Assembly (NCBI RefSeq): GCF_016865255.1
Contig: NZ_CP033381.1
Coordinates: forward strand, 186,001 to 250,000
Length of the DNA: 64,000 nucleotides
Source: Methylomonas sp. LW13
Lineage (GTDB): Bacteria > Pseudomonadota > Gammaproteobacteria > Methylococcales > Methylomonadaceae
Reading direction: 5' to 3'
The notes beneath the pieces were generated by a model. The model saw only the letters and a list, made by a program, of their open reading frames with translations, did not search any database and was not told the origin of the DNA. Numbering within the stretch: the first letter of the stretch is position 1; each line of letters opens with the position of its first letter. The translations under genes were made by a program, and so were the position numbers. This document shows, one piece after another, positions 35,699 to 45,284 of this stretch.

Positions 35699-36142
35699 AT
35701 GGAAATAAGCTTAGCCAATGCGGCCGACATCCCGGCGCTTTGTCAGCTACTAGGCGAATTATTCAGTCAAGAAGCCGAGTTCCAGCCCGATTATGCCGCT
35801 CAGCATCGAGGCTTGGCGAGCATCATTGCCGACCCAAACATCGGCCATATTCTGGTGGCGCGGCATGAATGCCAAATTGTCGGTATGGTGAATCTGCTTT
35901 ACGCAGTCTCCACCGCGCTGGGCGAAAGGGTGGCCTGGCTGGAAGATATGGTCGTGTCAAGCGAGGTTCGCGGCCTAGGTCTTGGTAGCCGGTTGTTGGA
36001 ACACGCGGTCGCGTTTGCCCGCCAAAATGGCTGTCGCCGGCTCAGCTTGTTGACCGACGCCGATAATCTGCAAGCTCAGCGCTTTTACCAGCGACAAGGT
36101 TTCAGCGCGTCTCAAATGTTGCCCATGCGCTTGATTTTTTGA
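35699..36142 (+). CDS. GNAT-family N-acetyltransferase
   Basis: A 147-residue acetyltransferase with the acetyl-CoA motif V-R-G-L-G-L-G-S-R-L-L-E near residue 93 and a late D-N-L-Q-A-Q-R-F-Y-Q-R-Q-G-F motif. The acceptor cannot be predicted. It follows yceI by 94 bases and may have its own promoter. Confidence 0.85.
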   Translation: MEISLANAADIPALCQLLGELFSQEAEFQPDYAAQHRGLASIIADPNIGHILVARHECQIVGMVNLLYAVSTALGERVAWLEDMVVSSEVRGLGLGSRLLEHAVAFARQNGCRRLSLLTDADNLQAQRFYQRQGFSASQMLPMRLIF

Positions 36143-36189
36143 ATAACAGTGCCGCATTGCGCAAAAATGGCCCGCTTTTGTGGTCGGGG

Positions 36190-36311
36190 GCAACGTGCGG
36201 ATGGGTAATGATGTTTATCCCTGGGTTGCAGAAAACCGGCTGGCGACGATGTTTTTTTCCATGTCGCCGGTGATCATCAAGGAAGTGCAGCCGGTCCTGC
36301 TTAACAAATAG
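36190..36311 (+). pseudogene. Uma2 (DUF820) family gene relic, middle part
   Basis: Translation gives V-R-M-G-N-D-V-Y-P-W-V-A-E and, after a shift, M-F-F-S-M-S-P-V-I-I-K-E-V-Q. This parallels V-R-M-G-K-D-Y-V-Y-P-D-V-L-V and V-F-S-T-S-P-V-I-I-V-E-V-L-S of the intact gene at 40924-41511. DNA similarity is also visible (GTGCGGATGGGTAA; GGCGACGATGTTTTT; TCGCCGGT). A run of seven T where the intact gene has six implies a frameshift. No other gene lies in 36143-36408. Confidence 0.65.
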
Positions 36312-36408
36312 CCCCATTTGTCGCCGATTACTAACCCCGCCCTCAGCCCAAACGGTTTGGGGCGGTGGATGCGCGGAGTTTTCCGTCCATCCTTATCCTT
36401 AGCGGCTT

Positions 36409-38766
36409 TTAGAACTCATATTTCAACGAACCCAATACGCTGATGGGTGAACCTGGAATGCTGGTGTGGCGTCCACCCGACGTATTTGCGTAGTAATCCT
36501 TATCCAAAACATTATTGATGTTCAACTGCAAAGTCAGCTTGTGTTGACCAATGCGAGGGCTATACGCCGCCATCGCATCCACGCGAGCGTAGCCGGGCAA
36601 CGAGCAGGTATTGGCGGTATCGCATGGCCGGCTACCAACGGCAACGGCACCTAAGCCCGCTTTAAAAGTATCGGTAAACTGCCAGGTACCCCACAGGCTG
36701 CCCTGGTGCTCGGGTACATTCTCCAAGCGATTGCCTTTTAGTCCGCTGAAGCTTTGCACATAATTAACCTGGGTATAGGCATACGTCCCCAACAAATGCA
36801 GTTGCTCGGTAATTTGCCCGGCCAGATCCAATTCAATACCTTTACTGCGGATTTTGCCGGCCAGAATCTGGTAGTCGGGATTGGCTTCGTTAGGATCGTC
36901 GGTTAGCAGATTGCTCTTGGTTAAATGAAAAAACGCCAGGGTCGATGAAAAGCGCTTGTCATGCGACTCTGTCTTGATGCCGATTTCATATTGCTTACCA
37001 ATCTGCGGCTCAAAACTGGTGCCGCCGACGCTCACGCCATTGTTGCCGCTGAAAGATTTAGTGTAACTGCCGTAAATCGACAGCCAATCCTGGACTTGGT
37101 AAAGAATACCGGCTCTCGGGCTAAAAGCGTTGTCTTCCCGCTCTATCCGTCCGGCTTTGGCCGCATCCAGGGAGGCCGTCGAAGCGATAGCGCCGGTGGT
37201 GACGTTGTCGTAGCGGCCTCCCAACAAAATGTGCAGCTTATCAAATAGCGTTATCTGGTCCTGGGCGTATGCGCCCACCCACGATTCCTCGCGATAAAAG
37301 AATCTGTTGTAGGTCGACAAGGCGGCAAAGTTTACTTGCCCATAAACCGGATTATATATGTCGATAGAAGCAGCCGAGCCGTTTGCCGATGGCGCCTCGG
37401 TCGTGGCGTGAAAGCCGTCGACGCCAACCAACAGATTGTGCTTGCTGCCCAGGAGTTCGAATTTACCGTTCAAATCGATGTTGCCGGAATGGGTCCTTAC
37501 ATCTTGTACACCCACGGAGGCGGAACGATTCAGAATGCGGTTGTTAGCCTGTAAGCCACCGTTGAAAATGGCCGGACCGCTTAGCGACCAATCCTTAAAC
37601 AGATAACGCTGGGTGATTTTCCAATCGTCGTTAAAGTGGTAAGTCCAGTCGTAGCCCACCAGCGTACTTTCCACGGTTTGGCGCTGAAAGCCATCTTTTA
37701 GGCTGCGGTCGAAGGGAATGGCTGCCGGGCGGTTGCCAATCGCGGGAATGCCGAAATCCGCGTTAAAGTTGTCATGCTTGTATTCAAGCTCGAGATTACT
37801 TTCGAACTTTTCATTCGGCCGCCAGGTAACGACCGGTGCCACAAACACGCGCTCGTTGCCGACAAAATCCCGGAACGACTGATTATCCGTGTAAGAGCCA
37901 TTGAATCGATAAAGCAGCGTCTTGTCGTCATTAATTGGTCCGGTGGCATCGACCAAGGTGCGATATTGATCGTAAGAGCCGAACTGTTGTTGCAGAGAAT
38001 AGTAAGCAGTATCCAGCGGTTTCTTGGTCACATAATTCACCAGGCCGCCGGGCTCGATCCGCCCGTAAAGCACTGCGGCCGGGCCTTTTAATATCTCCAC
38101 CTGCTCGATATTGGCAATATCGTAAATGTCTTGGCGATTGAACAAGCCATTGCGGTAGGCATCGCCAAAACCGGAACCGGCAAGGCCGCGAATGATGAAG
38201 TTGTCGTACAAAAATCCCCCGCCCGTGCGGCCCAATACGCCGCTGACATGGCCGTTTACTGCGTCGGGCAAGGTCATGGATTGTTTGTCCGCCAGCACGG
38301 CTTTAGGCACTACCTGAATCGAAACCGGCGTCTGCATGATCGGGGTATCGGTCTTGGTGGCCGTCGTGGCATTGGGGCGGTTGTAATCGGTATTGTAGGG
38401 ATCGGTGGCGTTGTAAACCGTCTGACCGATAACATTCACCGGTTGTAACATCGTCGCGTCCTTGCCCGCCGCCTTGATCGATACCGAACCGTCACCGGCA
38501 ATCGCAAAACTCAGGCCGCTGGCCGACAGCAGTTTACTGAGTGCTTCGTTTAGCGTCATCGTGCCTCGTAACGCCGGTCCATTGCGGCCTGCCACACTAT
38601 CGTGAGCGTAAAAAATTTGTACGCCGGATTGCGCCGCCAGTTTTGGCAACGCCGCCGCCAGTTCCTGGGCCGGGATATCAAAGCTGTAGGTGGTTTCGGT
38701 TGCCCGCACTTCGCAGGCAGTGGCCAATAAGGCGCCGAGCAACGCCGGTTGTATTAAAAACTTCAT
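36409..38766 (-). CDS. TonB-dependent siderophore receptor with STN domain, module 2
   Basis: A 785-residue receptor. It has a signal peptide (about 1-22), STN domain (F-D-I-P-A-Q-E-L-A-A-A-L ... L-L-S-A-S-G-L, about 28-97), plug (T-P-V-S-I-Q-V-V-P-K to E-I-L-K-G-P-A-A-V-L-Y-G-R-I-E-P-G-G-L) and a barrel ending Y-E-F. The start has AAAGGAG eight bases upstream. A CGTCTT element 55 bases upstream lacks a matching GG-type -35, so its promoter is less clear than in the other modules. No accessory PepSY gene follows. Ligand unknown. Confidence 0.92.
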   Translation of the reverse strand: MKFLIQPALLGALLATACEVRATETTYSFDIPAQELAAALPKLAAQSGVQIFYAHDSVAGRNGPALRGTMTLNEALSKLLSASGLSFAIAGDGSVSIKAAGKDATMLQPVNVIGQTVYNATDPYNTDYNRPNATTATKTDTPIMQTPVSIQVVPKAVLADKQSMTLPDAVNGHVSGVLGRTGGGFLYDNFIIRGLAGSGFGDAYRNGLFNRQDIYDIANIEQVEILKGPAAVLYGRIEPGGLVNYVTKKPLDTAYYSLQQQFGSYDQYRTLVDATGPINDDKTLLYRFNGSYTDNQSFRDFVGNERVFVAPVVTWRPNEKFESNLELEYKHDNFNADFGIPAIGNRPAAIPFDRSLKDGFQRQTVESTLVGYDWTYHFNDDWKITQRYLFKDWSLSGPAIFNGGLQANNRILNRSASVGVQDVRTHSGNIDLNGKFELLGSKHNLLVGVDGFHATTEAPSANGSAASIDIYNPVYGQVNFAALSTYNRFFYREESWVGAYAQDQITLFDKLHILLGGRYDNVTTGAIASTASLDAAKAGRIEREDNAFSPRAGILYQVQDWLSIYGSYTKSFSGNNGVSVGGTSFEPQIGKQYEIGIKTESHDKRFSSTLAFFHLTKSNLLTDDPNEANPDYQILAGKIRSKGIELDLAGQITEQLHLLGTYAYTQVNYVQSFSGLKGNRLENVPEHQGSLWGTWQFTDTFKAGLGAVAVGSRPCDTANTCSLPGYARVDAMAAYSPRIGQHKLTLQLNINNVLDKDYYANTSGGRHTSIPGSPISVLGSLKYEF

Positions 38767-38869
38767 CCATCTTCTCCTTTTGCTTGGGTTTCCAGAATGA
38801 AACGCACCAAGCCGAAAAAGACGCCAAAAATTATTGGAGGGGAAGACGCGCTGTGCGGTCTTGGCGGCC

Positions 38870-39826
38870 TCAGCGTCCGGCCAATATTACCTGTCCCGGC
38901 GAAGGCCGCTGAATATTGACCGGCAGCGTCATCGCGATCACATTCAGCGCGCCGTCGAGATTACCGATATGGAAGGTGCCGCTGACCCTTAGCTTGGCCA
39001 GGCTCGGGTCGGCCAGGGTCAAGCGCGTGTCGTGAAAGCGTTCCAGTTCGCTTAATACCTCATCCAGCCGCCGGTTTTCGAACACCAGTTGGCCGCGTAG
39101 CCAGGCTGTGATAGTGGCCGGTTTGTCTTGGCTTTCCAGAAAGTCGCCGCGCTGATCGTAAGCGAGTACTTGATTGGCGCTGATTTCCCGGCTGCCGCTC
39201 GTCACAATCTTTACCGCGCCTTCCAGCACCGCGACAGCGACCTGCCGATTTTGCAAGCGCACGTCAAACTCGGTGCCAATATCAACGATACTGCCATGGC
39301 CGGCCTGCACCTCAAACGGCTGTTGCGGGTTGTGGGCCACACTAAAAAATGCCTCGCCCTTAATCAATTCAACCGAGCGCCGCCAACGGTTGACTCGCAG
39401 AGTCAGCTCGGTATCGCCGCTCAGTTCCAAACGCGAGCCGTCGGCCAGGTGTACGGTTTGGCGGCTGCCGCGCTCGGTTGCATAGTGGCGAGGGTAGCCG
39501 TACCAGCCGTACTCGGAAAAAGTCGCTATGCCCAAGCCCAATAGCAGCGAAGCGGCTAACGCCAGCGTGCTAAGGCGGCGCGTTCGCTTGTGAGGTGCCC
39601 GGTAGCTCAGCGCTTGCCGACGCACCGGAAAATCCCGGCCCTTATAGCGATCCAGTTTGTTCCAACGGCTGGCCAACTGCTGATAAATGCGTCGCCGGTC
39701 TTCGCCTAGCGCCAGCCACTCTGCGAAGGCCTGGCGATCTGCAGGCGTGCAGGTAGCCGAATCCAGCCGCAGAATCCACTCTATGGCTTGTTGCTGCAAA
39801 ACGGTTGAGGTCTGGATGTTGGGCAT
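38870..39826 (-). CDS. fecR: FecR-type anti-sigma/signal transducer, module 2
   Basis: A 318-residue inner-membrane regulator. The N-terminal DUF4880 segment reads A-I-E-W-I-L-R-L-D-S and F-A-E-W-L. A membrane helix (about 85-102), FecR domain (V-H-L-A-D-G-S-R-L-E-L-S-G-D-T; D-I-G-T-E-F-D-V) and C-terminal receptor-STN-binding part follow. It should hold FecI inactive until the receptor signals. The gene starts 110 bases after fecI. Confidence 0.9.
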   Translation of the reverse strand: MPNIQTSTVLQQQAIEWILRLDSATCTPADRQAFAEWLALGEDRRRIYQQLASRWNKLDRYKGRDFPVRRQALSYRAPHKRTRRLSTLALAASLLLGLGIATFSEYGWYGYPRHYATERGSRQTVHLADGSRLELSGDTELTLRVNRWRRSVELIKGEAFFSVAHNPQQPFEVQAGHGSIVDIGTEFDVRLQNRQVAVAVLEGAVKIVTSGSREISANQVLAYDQRGDFLESQDKPATITAWLRGQLVFENRRLDEVLSELERFHDTRLTLADPSLAKLRVSGTFHIGNLDGALNVIAMTLPVNIQRPSPGQVILAGR

Positions 39827-39936
39827 GTTAAACAGAGGACATTAGGTTGCGCTTGCCGAGCATTATCACGTAGCCGCCCAACATTTAAAATCCGGCAAAT
39901 GAAGCGGTGAGAAAAACCGCTGCCCCGCCCATGCGC

Positions 39937-40461
39937 TTAGTCATCCAACGAAGCAAAGCGCAGCAGAACGTGTTGCGCGGCGATCCCGAGCAAACGCACG
40001 GAATTACGTTCGGAAACGCCCAGTCGCCGGCCAATTTCCTTGTGTGACAATCCTTCCAGCCGGTAAAGCACGAAAACGTTGCGGGTTGCCTCCGGCAATT
40101 CCTGCAAAATGCTGTTTAAGGCATGCAACTCCTGCTGCGAGGCTAATTTATCTTCCGGTAATGGCTCGGGAGTCGGTATGGCATGCAGTACCTGGTCGTC
40201 GCCGTTGATTTCGGCATGAAAACGGTCGCGGACGTTTTGCCGGCGATGTTGATCGACGCTGAGATTGGCGATCGTTCGATATAGAAAGGCTCTGGCATTA
40301 TCGATTGACTCCGGTTCGGGGTGCTGCATCAGCCGCAAATACGCTTCCTGTACCAAATCGTCGGCAAACTCATTGCCGCTACGCAGGCCGGCAAACACCC
40401 GGAGTTCCTGGCTATGCCGCTGAAATAGCCGATCAAACAGCGATGGTTTGGATTTTGGCAC
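39937..40461 (-). CDS. fecI: FecI-type ECF sigma factor, module 2
   Basis: The GTG at 40461 gives 174 residues beginning M-P-K-S-K-P-S-L-F-D-R-L-F-Q-R-H, the usual FecI N-terminus. Longer starts at 40530 and 40596 are open but lack support. Region 2 has D-L-V-Q-E-A-Y-L-R-L and A-R-A-F-L-Y-R-T-I-A-N. Region 4 has V-F-V-L-Y-R-L-E-G-L-S-H-K-E-I-G-R-R-L-G-V-S-E-R-N-S-V-R. The 40462-40923 interval contains only a proline-rich frame without family resemblance. Confidence 0.88.
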   Translation of the reverse strand: MPKSKPSLFDRLFQRHSQELRVFAGLRSGNEFADDLVQEAYLRLMQHPEPESIDNARAFLYRTIANLSVDQHRRQNVRDRFHAEINGDDQVLHAIPTPEPLPEDKLASQQELHALNSILQELPEATRNVFVLYRLEGLSHKEIGRRLGVSERNSVRLLGIAAQHVLLRFASLDD

Positions 40462-40923
40462 TAACAAGACTCGGTGACGAAAAAGATAACGGTTAGGCAA
40501 ACTACCAAGCTGGGCTGGACTTAACGGCATGGCAGCCGGACCAATTCCGGTTTGGTGGGGTTGATCGAACGGAATACCTCGCAAAAAACATTCCATCCGG
40601 CCGGATTCAAATCGATAGACAGGTTTTGGCTGCGATTAAACCGTTTGCAAACAGTAGCTTGAGTTACCCGTAACGGTGGTTGCTTGTGTTTGGGCGGCGG
40701 GAGTTTTTGTGGAACCGGGTGCGTTAGATCACGCAAAATGGCTTTTAGATACGCCAAATCACACAGGCTTTTTCCGCATTATCAATTTCAGGGGCAATTG
40801 CCGAGCGCGGCATGCTCAAACCTGAGCAATCCTGCTGCCGTTAGTCGAGAATTCCCCCTTGTATTCCCAGGCCAGGTCCCTAACAATATCTTCAAGCAAC
40901 GCAAGCATAGTTGGGAGCGAGTC

Positions 40924-41511
40924 ATGGCGTTACAGCAAGAGCAAGACAGTTTTTATCTGAGCGAAGAGGAGTATCTGACCACGGAGATCCATTCCGACGT
41001 TAAGCGCGAATATATCGACGGCCGGATTTATGCGATGGCCGGGGCCGGCTATAACCACAACTGTATCTCGGCCAATATTTTGGGCGAGTTCCGAAACCAT
41101 TTGAAAGGCACGCCCTGTGCAACGTTCATGGCCGACATTAAAGTGCGGATGGGTAAGGATTACGTTTATCCCGATGTACTGGTGGATTGCAGCAAAATGG
41201 CCGGCGACGATGTTTTTTCCACTTCGCCGGTCATCATCGTCGAAGTACTGTCGCGCTCGACCCGCAAAACCGACACCACCACCAAACTGCTGCGCTACAT
41301 CAATTTGCCGTCCTTGCAGGAGTATGTGTTGATAGAACAGGACATCGTTTCGGTGCAGGTGTTGCGCCGGAACAAGCACTGGCTGTCGGAATATTATTTT
41401 TTGGGCGATGCGGTGACTTTCGAATCCATAGGTTTGACCTTAAACGTGGAAGACATTTACGACCGAGTCGATAACCGTGATATGAACGAATTCAGGCAAG
41501 AAAAGGGTTGA
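40924..41511 (+). CDS. Uma2 (DUF820) family protein, PD-(D/E)XK-like
   Basis: A 195-residue protein of the Uma2/DUF820 family, a restriction-endonuclease-like fold. The N-terminal S-E-E-E-Y-L, Y-I-D-G-R-I-Y-A-M-A-G-A-G near 45, D-I-K-V-R-M-G-K-D-Y-V-Y-P-D-V near 77 and P-V-I-I-V-E-V-L-S-R-S-T-R near 105 are the conserved motifs, with P-D...E-V as candidate nuclease residues. The cellular role of the family is unknown. The only gene on the plus strand within the module 2-6 region. Two relics of the family lie elsewhere in the window. Confidence 0.88.
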   Translation: MALQQEQDSFYLSEEEYLTTEIHSDVKREYIDGRIYAMAGAGYNHNCISANILGEFRNHLKGTPCATFMADIKVRMGKDYVYPDVLVDCSKMAGDDVFSTSPVIIVEVLSRSTRKTDTTTKLLRYINLPSLQEYVLIEQDIVSVQVLRRNKHWLSEYYFLGDAVTFESIGLTLNVEDIYDRVDNRDMNEFRQEKG

Positions 41512-41544
41512 TCCGTCGTCGGTGTGGGCGTCATAAACGTAAGT

Positions 41545-41571
41545 CGGGTTAGCGCGATAGAGCGTAACCCG
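41545..41571. repeat. Palindrome CGGGTTA/TAACCCG between convergent genes
   Basis: CGGGTTAGCGC and GAGCGTAACCCG form a near-perfect stem around a short centre. It belongs to the same general style as the pair at 15818-15884 (GATTAGCG/CGTAATC). It lies between the stops of the Uma2 and module 3 receptor genes, so may end transcripts from both sides. Confidence 0.6.
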
Positions 41572-41581
41572 GCCTATGTGA

Positions 41582-43963
41582 CTAAAACTCCACCTTTACC
41601 GAGCCCAAGAAAGTCCGGGGCGCACCAGGCATGGTTTGGTAAATAAAATTACCGTAACCGTTGCTGGATGCGATGTATTCCTTATTCAAAAGATTTTCTA
41701 TGTTGAATTGCCAGGTTATACGGGAAGGTCCGGCTTTGTGCTGGTACTTCAACATCGTATCGACGCGGGTATAGCCGGGTATTTCGAAGCTGTTATCGAC
41801 ATCCCCTGAGCGCTTGTCAACCACGTATACACCTGCCCCGGCGCTGAAGCCCTGTGCCCCCAGACCTGAAAAATCATAGGTGGACCATAAACTGGCGGTA
41901 TTTCTGGGGATATTCTCCAGGCGATTGCCGGCTTTGCCCACGCCGCTGAACGGAGACTCGTTGCCGCTGGTGACAACTGCGCCGATGTAGGTATAAGTGC
42001 CAATGATGTTCCAGTAATCGGTCAACTGCCCTTGCAAGTCGAACTCGATGCCTCGACTGCGTGCCGCGCCGATTGTGGCGTAAAAGCTGTTGTTAGGGGC
42101 CGGCAGTTGCGATTTGATATTGCTTTTGGTCAATTCGAAGAACGCCAGATTGGCGCGCAATTGTCCATCCAACCATTCGCCTTTCAAGCCAAACTCCATT
42201 TCCTTGGATTTTTCCGGGGCGAAGGCGGAACCGTCGATAGGCCGTCCGGCATTAAAGGCGTTGAAGCCATTAACGTAATTGACGTAAGCACCCAGCCACG
42301 GCACGGGTTGGTACAACAAGCCTATGCGCGGACTAAAGTTGTCGTCGTCGGTGTGATTAGTGGAAACGCCTTGCGCATCGTAATTGCTGTGCATGGCATT
42401 ATCGAAGCGTCCGCCCAGCAATAAATGCCATTGATTCCATAACGAAATTTGGTCTTGAACGTAAATGCCGTACCACTCATTGACAGTATCGTTCTGTCCT
42501 CCTAGCGGCAGGTCCAGCAACTCGGTATATCCGTATTGCGGGTTGAAGATATTGATATGGGGAGCGGTCGCATAAGCGCTAAACAGATTTCTGTTTTTGG
42601 AATGGTAGTAATCCGCACCCAGCAAAACAGCATGTTTCAACGCTCCCGTCTCGAAGTGACCGGTTATATCCACGGTGCCATAGTGATTTTGAAAATCGTC
42701 GCTGGTTTTGATAAACCCTCTAGCCAAATTTCCCAAAAGATCGGTATTTTCATTCGAAGAAGTCTGCGCGGTTAAAAACGTTTGGTTATGGGTTGAATAT
42801 TTTGCCCGCACTTTCCAGTCTTGATTAAACTCGTGGGTCAGGGTTAAGCCGCCGGTATAAGCCTCTTTGTCGGCAAAGTCGGTCGGTTCGTTGCCGGAAA
42901 AGTGAAATGGAATTTTGCCGGGGATTGCTCCCGACTGCTGCAAGCTGTAAGGGATGCCGGAATCGGCGACGTCTTTAACGTTCTGATACATAAAATCCAG
43001 ATCCAGCCGGGTATGGTCGGTAATGTTCCAGCTTAGGCTGGGCGCTACAAAGTCGCGGGTGACCGGATGATTGTCCCTAAACGTCGCGCTGTCCAAATGC
43101 TCGTAATTCAGACGATAGGCCAATGCACCGTCTGCGGTGATTTTATTGGTGGCATCCAGCAGGGTGCGGTAAGTATCGAAGGAACCAAATTGCTGTTGAA
43201 GCGAATAATAAGCATCGGTACGGGGCCGTTTGGTGACGATATTGACCAGACCGCCCGGTTGGGCGCGGCCGTACAACATGGCCGAAGGCCCTTTAAGCAC
43301 CTCAATGCGTTCGGCGTTAGCCAGTGAAATAGGCGTGTTGGGAGTTAAAACGCCGTCACGATAAATATTATTGGTGTTGGCGAAACCGCGAATATAGAGA
43401 TTTTCGTCTTTGTCGTTGCCGAAGCCCCAGCCTTTCGCAACGCCGCTGACGTTTTTCAGGGCGTTTTCCAGACCGATGGCTTGCTGGTCGTCGATGACGG
43501 CTTTGGGTAGCACTTGTACTGAAATCGGGGTATCGAACAGCGGCGTATCGGTTTTGGTCCCGGTCACGGCGTTGGAGACTGAGTAATCCTTGTTGTAAGG
43601 ATCGCTCGGGTCACTCGTGCCTTTGACTAACACAGCGCCTAACGTTGTCGCATCGCTGCCGGAGGATGCTGGTTTCAACGTCACAGTACCATCTGCGCCA
43701 ATACTATAAGTCAAGCCGCTGCCGTTTATTAACTGACGGACCGCTTCCTCGACGCTAAATTCGCCTCGCAGCGCCGGGCTGGTCTTGCCGGCGGCGGATT
43801 GTTCGGCATACAGCATCGCTCTGCCGGATTGATTTGCCAGTTGTTGAAGCGCGGAGGCCAAACTTTGGGCGGGAATATCGAAATGGCGTTTGTCGTCCTC
43901 GGCGTAGGCTTGCGCCGAGATCAGCGCGATTGCGGTCGCCAGGCGTTTTATCGTCAATGTCAT
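41582..43963 (-). CDS. TonB-dependent siderophore receptor with STN domain, module 3
   Basis: A 793-residue receptor beginning M-T-L-T-I-K-R-L, favoured over 43978 because a GGAGA site lies about eight bases upstream. Signal peptide (cleavage after A-Q-A-Y-A), STN domain (H-F-D-I-P-A-Q-S-L-A-S-A-L, about 25-95), plug (T-P-I-S-V-Q-V-L-P-K; E-V-L-K-G-P-S-A-M-L-Y-G-R-A-Q-P-G-G-L) and a barrel ending V-K-V-E-F are visible. R-A-Q-P-G-G replaces the R-I-E-P-G-G of most other receptors here, so it is a distinct subgroup. Ligand unknown. Confidence 0.92.
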   Translation of the reverse strand: MTLTIKRLATAIALISAQAYAEDDKRHFDIPAQSLASALQQLANQSGRAMLYAEQSAAGKTSPALRGEFSVEEAVRQLINGSGLTYSIGADGTVTLKPASSGSDATTLGAVLVKGTSDPSDPYNKDYSVSNAVTGTKTDTPLFDTPISVQVLPKAVIDDQQAIGLENALKNVSGVAKGWGFGNDKDENLYIRGFANTNNIYRDGVLTPNTPISLANAERIEVLKGPSAMLYGRAQPGGLVNIVTKRPRTDAYYSLQQQFGSFDTYRTLLDATNKITADGALAYRLNYEHLDSATFRDNHPVTRDFVAPSLSWNITDHTRLDLDFMYQNVKDVADSGIPYSLQQSGAIPGKIPFHFSGNEPTDFADKEAYTGGLTLTHEFNQDWKVRAKYSTHNQTFLTAQTSSNENTDLLGNLARGFIKTSDDFQNHYGTVDITGHFETGALKHAVLLGADYYHSKNRNLFSAYATAPHINIFNPQYGYTELLDLPLGGQNDTVNEWYGIYVQDQISLWNQWHLLLGGRFDNAMHSNYDAQGVSTNHTDDDNFSPRIGLLYQPVPWLGAYVNYVNGFNAFNAGRPIDGSAFAPEKSKEMEFGLKGEWLDGQLRANLAFFELTKSNIKSQLPAPNNSFYATIGAARSRGIEFDLQGQLTDYWNIIGTYTYIGAVVTSGNESPFSGVGKAGNRLENIPRNTASLWSTYDFSGLGAQGFSAGAGVYVVDKRSGDVDNSFEIPGYTRVDTMLKYQHKAGPSRITWQFNIENLLNKEYIASSNGYGNFIYQTMPGAPRTFLGSVKVEF

Positions 43964-43996
43964 GCTCCATGTCTCCATTGGTTAAGGTGTCATGGG

Positions 43997-44022
43997 CATA
44001 GACGCAGTCGATCAAAAAAGCC
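43997..44022 (-). promoter_or_regulatory. Candidate FecI-type promoter for the module 3 receptor
   Basis: On the minus strand GGCTTT is followed 18 bases on by CGTCTATGCC, about 40 bases upstream of the receptor ATG. The spacing equals that in modules 1 and 6. Confidence 0.5.
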
Positions 44023-44222
44023 GCCAGCAAAACGATAGTTTATTTTGTGACGACCGGCGTTAAGGGCGAATGATTGAGTCGGCCTTAGGTATGGCAGCTA
44101 TTCCCGTTTGGGCTAGGCGCTTTGGCTGTGCTCGGGGCTGGTGTTGTCAACGCCCGTTGGGTCACGTCTTAAACGGGTATGTAGCCAAGCTGCATAAAGG
44201 CGAACAGTTTTCAAACCCCGAG

Positions 44223-45266
44223 TCAATCATTCGCCCTGCGCGATGATGCCGCTTCCAGCACGATTTCGCGCTCGCCGACATGTTTGACTTTGACCGGCAA
44301 TAACATGGCAACCGCGTTCAGCATATTGTCCAGTTGCTCGGTGCGGAAGCTGCCGTTGACGCGCAGTTCGGCCAGTTTAGGATCGGGCAGGCGGATTTGT
44401 ACGTCGTGATAACGGCCGATTTCCGCCAGCGCTTCGCCAAGAGGCCGGCCGCGAAAAATCAGCTGGCCCTGCCGCCAGGCGGTTACGGTGGCGATGTCGG
44501 ATTGCAAGGCTTCGACGAAGCGCTGGTCATGGCTATACGCCAACTGCTGACCGGCGTGCAATTCGCGGCTGCTGCCTTGGCCGGTCATTTCCACCAAACC
44601 GTCCTGCACAGCGACGCTGACCCGGTCGGATTGTTTGTAGACATCGAATGCCGTACCGATGTCGCGCACGCTGACATTGCCAACATGCACGGTGAATGGC
44701 CTTTCGGCATCGTGAGTCACGTTAAAAAAAGCCTCGCCGCGCACCAGATCGACATGGCGCTGACGACGGTTGAAATGCACTCGCACCTCGGTGTCGGTGT
44801 TGAGTTCCAGGCTGGAGCCGTCTGCTAGCGTCACGGTCTGTCTTTGGCCCTTGCCGGTGCCATAGCTATGGGGGAATCCGTACCAACCTTGCGGCGAGAA
44901 TAACGCCAGGCCGACGCCCAGCAAGACAATCGCGGCAGCGCTATAGCTTGCCCAACGCAGCCAAACCGGCTTGCGAGTAGGCGGCCGGTAACGCAAGGCC
45001 TGGTTGCGCGCCAGGAAGGCCTGTTGTTTGAAGGGTTCCATCCAGGCCCATTGCGCTTCAACCTGTTGGTAAGCCTGCCCATGCAGTGGATCGGCTGCCA
45101 GCCAATCAGCAAATTCCTGGCGGATTTGCGGGTTGCCGGGCGCATCGCGCAGACGCAGCAACCAGCTTATCGCTTGCTCGCGGGTCGCTTGGCTGCAAGA
45201 TTGAATGCTGGTCACGCTGGTCTTCTGTTCAATTGAGTGGGGCAGCAGTTTACCGGACATAGGCAT
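44223..45266 (-). CDS. fecR: FecR-type anti-sigma/signal transducer, module 3
   Basis: A 347-residue regulator if started at ATG 45266 (a TTG at 45284 is possible). DUF4880 motifs are A-I-S-W-L-L-R-L-R-D and F-A-D-W-L-A-A-D-P-L-H-G-Q-A-Y. A membrane helix (about 110-128), FecR domain (V-T-L-A-D-G-S-S-L-E-L-N-T-D-T; D-I-G-T-A-F-D-V) and the C-terminal part with L-A-E-I-G-R-Y-H-D follow. Its start is within 19 bases of the fecI stop, so the two are cotranscribed. Confidence 0.9.
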   Translation of the reverse strand: MPMSGKLLPHSIEQKTSVTSIQSCSQATREQAISWLLRLRDAPGNPQIRQEFADWLAADPLHGQAYQQVEAQWAWMEPFKQQAFLARNQALRYRPPTRKPVWLRWASYSAAAIVLLGVGLALFSPQGWYGFPHSYGTGKGQRQTVTLADGSSLELNTDTEVRVHFNRRQRHVDLVRGEAFFNVTHDAERPFTVHVGNVSVRDIGTAFDVYKQSDRVSVAVQDGLVEMTGQGSSRELHAGQQLAYSHDQRFVEALQSDIATVTAWRQGQLIFRGRPLGEALAEIGRYHDVQIRLPDPKLAELRVNGSFRTEQLDNMLNAVAMLLPVKVKHVGEREIVLEAASSRRAND

Positions 45267-45284
45267 AGACGGGCTAGACGGCAA

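Noticed and set aside
40521-40757. Proline-rich minus-strand frame upstream of module 2 fecI, considered as a small secreted or ribosomally made peptide precursor
   Set aside because: No leader-peptide features, no maturation genes nearby, and it overlaps the longer fecI frame; nothing supports translation.
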